In this document: piece after piece, positions 5,157-6,127 of the stretch
Layout of the letters: each line of letters opens with the position of its first letter
How positions within the stretch are numbered: the first letter of the stretch is position 1
DNA from: an uncultured Clostridia bacterium
GTDB taxonomy: Bacteria > Bacillota > Clostridia > Christensenellales > UBA3700
Assembly: GCA_947176975.1 (NCBI GenBank)
Contig: CAMWSW010000058.1
Location: 1-6,127 of the forward strand
Length of the DNA: 6,127 nucleotides
Direction of reading: 5' to 3'
Notes under the pieces: generated by a model
What the model was told of the DNA's origin: nothing
Database searches by the model: none
What the model saw: only the letters and a program-made list of their open reading frames with translations
Translations under genes and position numbers: made by a program

Positions 5157-6127
5157 TTACTTCTTATTCTTCATTGCGCGTTGCTCTTTCAAAAGGTCTT
5201 GATAGCGTTCTATCTGATCTTCGCGAAGATCAATCATATTCTTCGCCGCTTTGCAAGCTTGCGCGTCGGATATGATTACTTCCGTCTCTTTGACTTTTAT
5301 CTTCGTACCGTCGCCCGTAGCGTCTCTTCTGATGTCTTTCATGTACTCGTCTTCCATCTTGAAGAGCGCAACTACAGTATCTTTCTTTATCGTCAATTTC
5401 ATCAACGGATTGACGGTGGACTGTCCGAATACGGTGAAGTATGTCGACTTTTTCTCTTTGCTGTTTGGCTTTGACAAAGCGTACTGTCTCAATCCGTCAA
5501 AGTACTTTTGTTGTTGCTTGGAGAGCAAAGTGTACGCTTCGTCAAGAGTGAGTCTTGGAGCAACTTCCTTCTTTGGCTTGCTAGGCGTAGGTACTGCCAC
5601 TGGCACTTCTACTTTGACTTCTTTGACTACTTCTTTCTCAACGATCTTCTCTACTTCGACAGGTACTTCGACCTTTACTTCTTTCTCGACTATCTTTTCC
5701 ACTTCGACTGGAACTTCCTTGACGACTTCCTTTTCGACGATCTTCTCCACTTCTACAGGTACCTCAACGACTTTTTCCACTATCTTTTCGACGGGAACTT
5801 CTTTTTCAATTACCTTCTCCACTACTTGCGGTTGGGTATTTTGATTAGCGGACAGCTCTGCAAGCTGTTGCATAATCGCCTTTTGCCCTTCAATAAGACT
5901 CTTGATTGTTTCGTCGTTTGCGTTGGCTACAGCTACTTCGCGCGCAATCACTGTTTCGACAGGTTGTTCGCCGATCCTCTTCATCAATAGCTCTTGATTT
6001 TTCACAAGCTTTTTGATTACTTCGTCGCTCACATTGCTTGCCGCAACTTCTCTTTCAATAACTTTCTCGGTGGGTTGCTCGGCAATCTTCTTCATAAGCT
6101 TTTGTATCGTGTCTTCATTCTTTGCCG
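5157..6127 (-). CDS. 3' part of a paralogous protein: 37-residue repeats, VEK repeat tract, conserved C-terminal domain (start outside window)
   Basis: The frame is open from the window edge to TAA at 5159-5157, giving 322 full codons. The ATG at 6095 is internal: the frame continues upstream as AKNEDTIQKL, which matches AKNEDSIQKL just before the equivalent Met in the downstream gene, so the true start lies beyond 6127. Visible parts are two 37-residue repeats (6092-5982 and 5981-5871), a short linker, an 80-residue Val/Glu/Lys/Pro tract (5825-5586), a PSKPKK linker and a C-terminal domain (about 5567-5160) that ends in a Lys-rich tail. The last part is probably helical (DLREDQIERYQDLLKEQR). 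No transmembrane segment lies in the visible part. The protein is almost identical to the downstream paralogue through the C-terminal domain, so by inference it has a similar membrane architecture upstream. The function of the domain is not recognised. A terminator follows 34 nt after the stop codon, so the two genes probably form separate transcription units. Confidence 0.9.
   Translation of the reverse strand, partial: AKNEDTIQKLMKKIAEQPTEKVIEREVAASNVSDEVIKKLVKNQELLMKRIGEQPVETVIAREVAVANANDETIKSLIEGQKAIMQQLAELSANQNTQPQVVEKVIEKEVPVEKIVEKVVEVPVEVEKIVEKEVVKEVPVEVEKIVEKEVKVEVPVEVEKIVEKEVVKEVKVEVPVAVPTPSKPKKEVAPRLTLDEAYTLLSKQQQKYFDGLRQYALSKPNSKEKKSTYFTVFGQSTVNPLMKLTIKKDTVVALFKMEDEYMKDIRRDATGDGTKIKVKETEVIISDAQACKAAKNMIDLREDQIERYQDLLKEQRAMKNKK
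5348..5588 (-). repeat. Paralogous C-terminal-domain copy B (matches 1-241)
   Basis: The complete version of the shared domain, from EVAPRLTLDEAY to the LLKEQR tail, is encoded at about 5160-5567, and this interval is the part that aligns with the window start. Conserved blocks include KYFDGLRQYALSKP, KKSTYFTVFG and LMKLTIKKDTVVALFKMED, followed by GTKIKVKETEVIISDAQACK. The mix of predicted strands and a terminal helix suggests a compact alpha/beta domain. I cannot match it to a named family. Confidence 0.85.
5586..5825 (-). repeat. Val/Glu/Lys/Pro repeat tract, 80 residues (upstream paralogue)
   Basis: The same repeat family as in the downstream gene, but 80 residues from VVEK to AVPT against 68. 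The difference of 12 residues is explained by one additional 16-residue block (an EVEKIVEK plus EVVKEVPV pair) and loss of a 4-residue EVKV insert near the start. Both tracts end in the same EVKVEVPVAVPT. This is in-frame copy-number change by slippage or unequal recombination. Confidence 0.9.
5871..6092 (-). repeat. Two tandem 37-residue (111-bp) repeats, upstream paralogue
   Basis: Unit 1 (6092-5982) begins KKIAEQPTEKVIEREVA and unit 2 (5981-5871) begins KRIGEQPVETVIAREVA; both are exactly 37 residues and directly abutting. The shared pattern is K[KR]I[AG]EQP.E.VI.REVA, a small polar stretch, DE.IK.L, then a helical NQ/GQ..[LI]M end. Further copies may lie beyond the window edge. Likely helical spacer units; role unknown. 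Confidence 0.85.

Noticed and set aside
1..6127. CRISPR array, tRNA/rRNA or complete insertion sequence
   Set aside because: The repeats are protein-coding and lack spacer structure; no RNA gene fold or transposase is visible.

Overview
The window is most likely from a Firmicutes/Clostridia-type gut bacterium. This is inferred from the style of the proteins: a DUF6273-like domain, MBG/YDG-type Ig-like modules, Val-Glu-Lys repeats, a strong AGAGAGG ribosome-binding site, an AT-rich intergenic region and the standard genetic code. No gene here fixes the taxon more closely. Everything real is on the minus strand, and nothing on the plus strand looks like a gene.

Layout in the direction of transcription: (1) 6127-5157 is the 3' end of a gene whose start lies outside the window. 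It encodes two 37-residue repeats, an 80-residue Val/Glu/Lys/Pro repeat tract and a C-terminal domain of about 135 residues that I do not recognise. (2) 5156-4916 is a 241-bp intergenic region. It holds a Rho-independent terminator, a striking 28-bp inverted repeat (26/28 matched) spanning 4930-5054, a candidate promoter and the ribosome-binding site of the next gene. (3) 4915-1 is one very long uninterrupted reading frame of 1638 codons that runs off the window. I translated it codon by codon and found no stop. It encodes a signal sequence, a DUF6273-like domain, about 850 residues of tandem Ig-like modules, a Gly/Asn linker, hydrophobic membrane segments, a charged helix, and then the same 37-residue repeat, Val/Glu/Lys tract and C-terminal domain as the upstream gene.

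The two genes are therefore tandem paralogues, at least over their 3' parts. Where the C-terminal domain aligns without gaps (positions 2-241 against 5349-5588), I count 30 base differences but only one amino-acid difference in 80 codons, so the protein is under strong constraint. The working picture is a pair of large cell-surface receptor- or adhesin-like membrane proteins sharing a constant C-terminal module. The function of that module is unknown, and its side of the membrane is not settled by the sequence.
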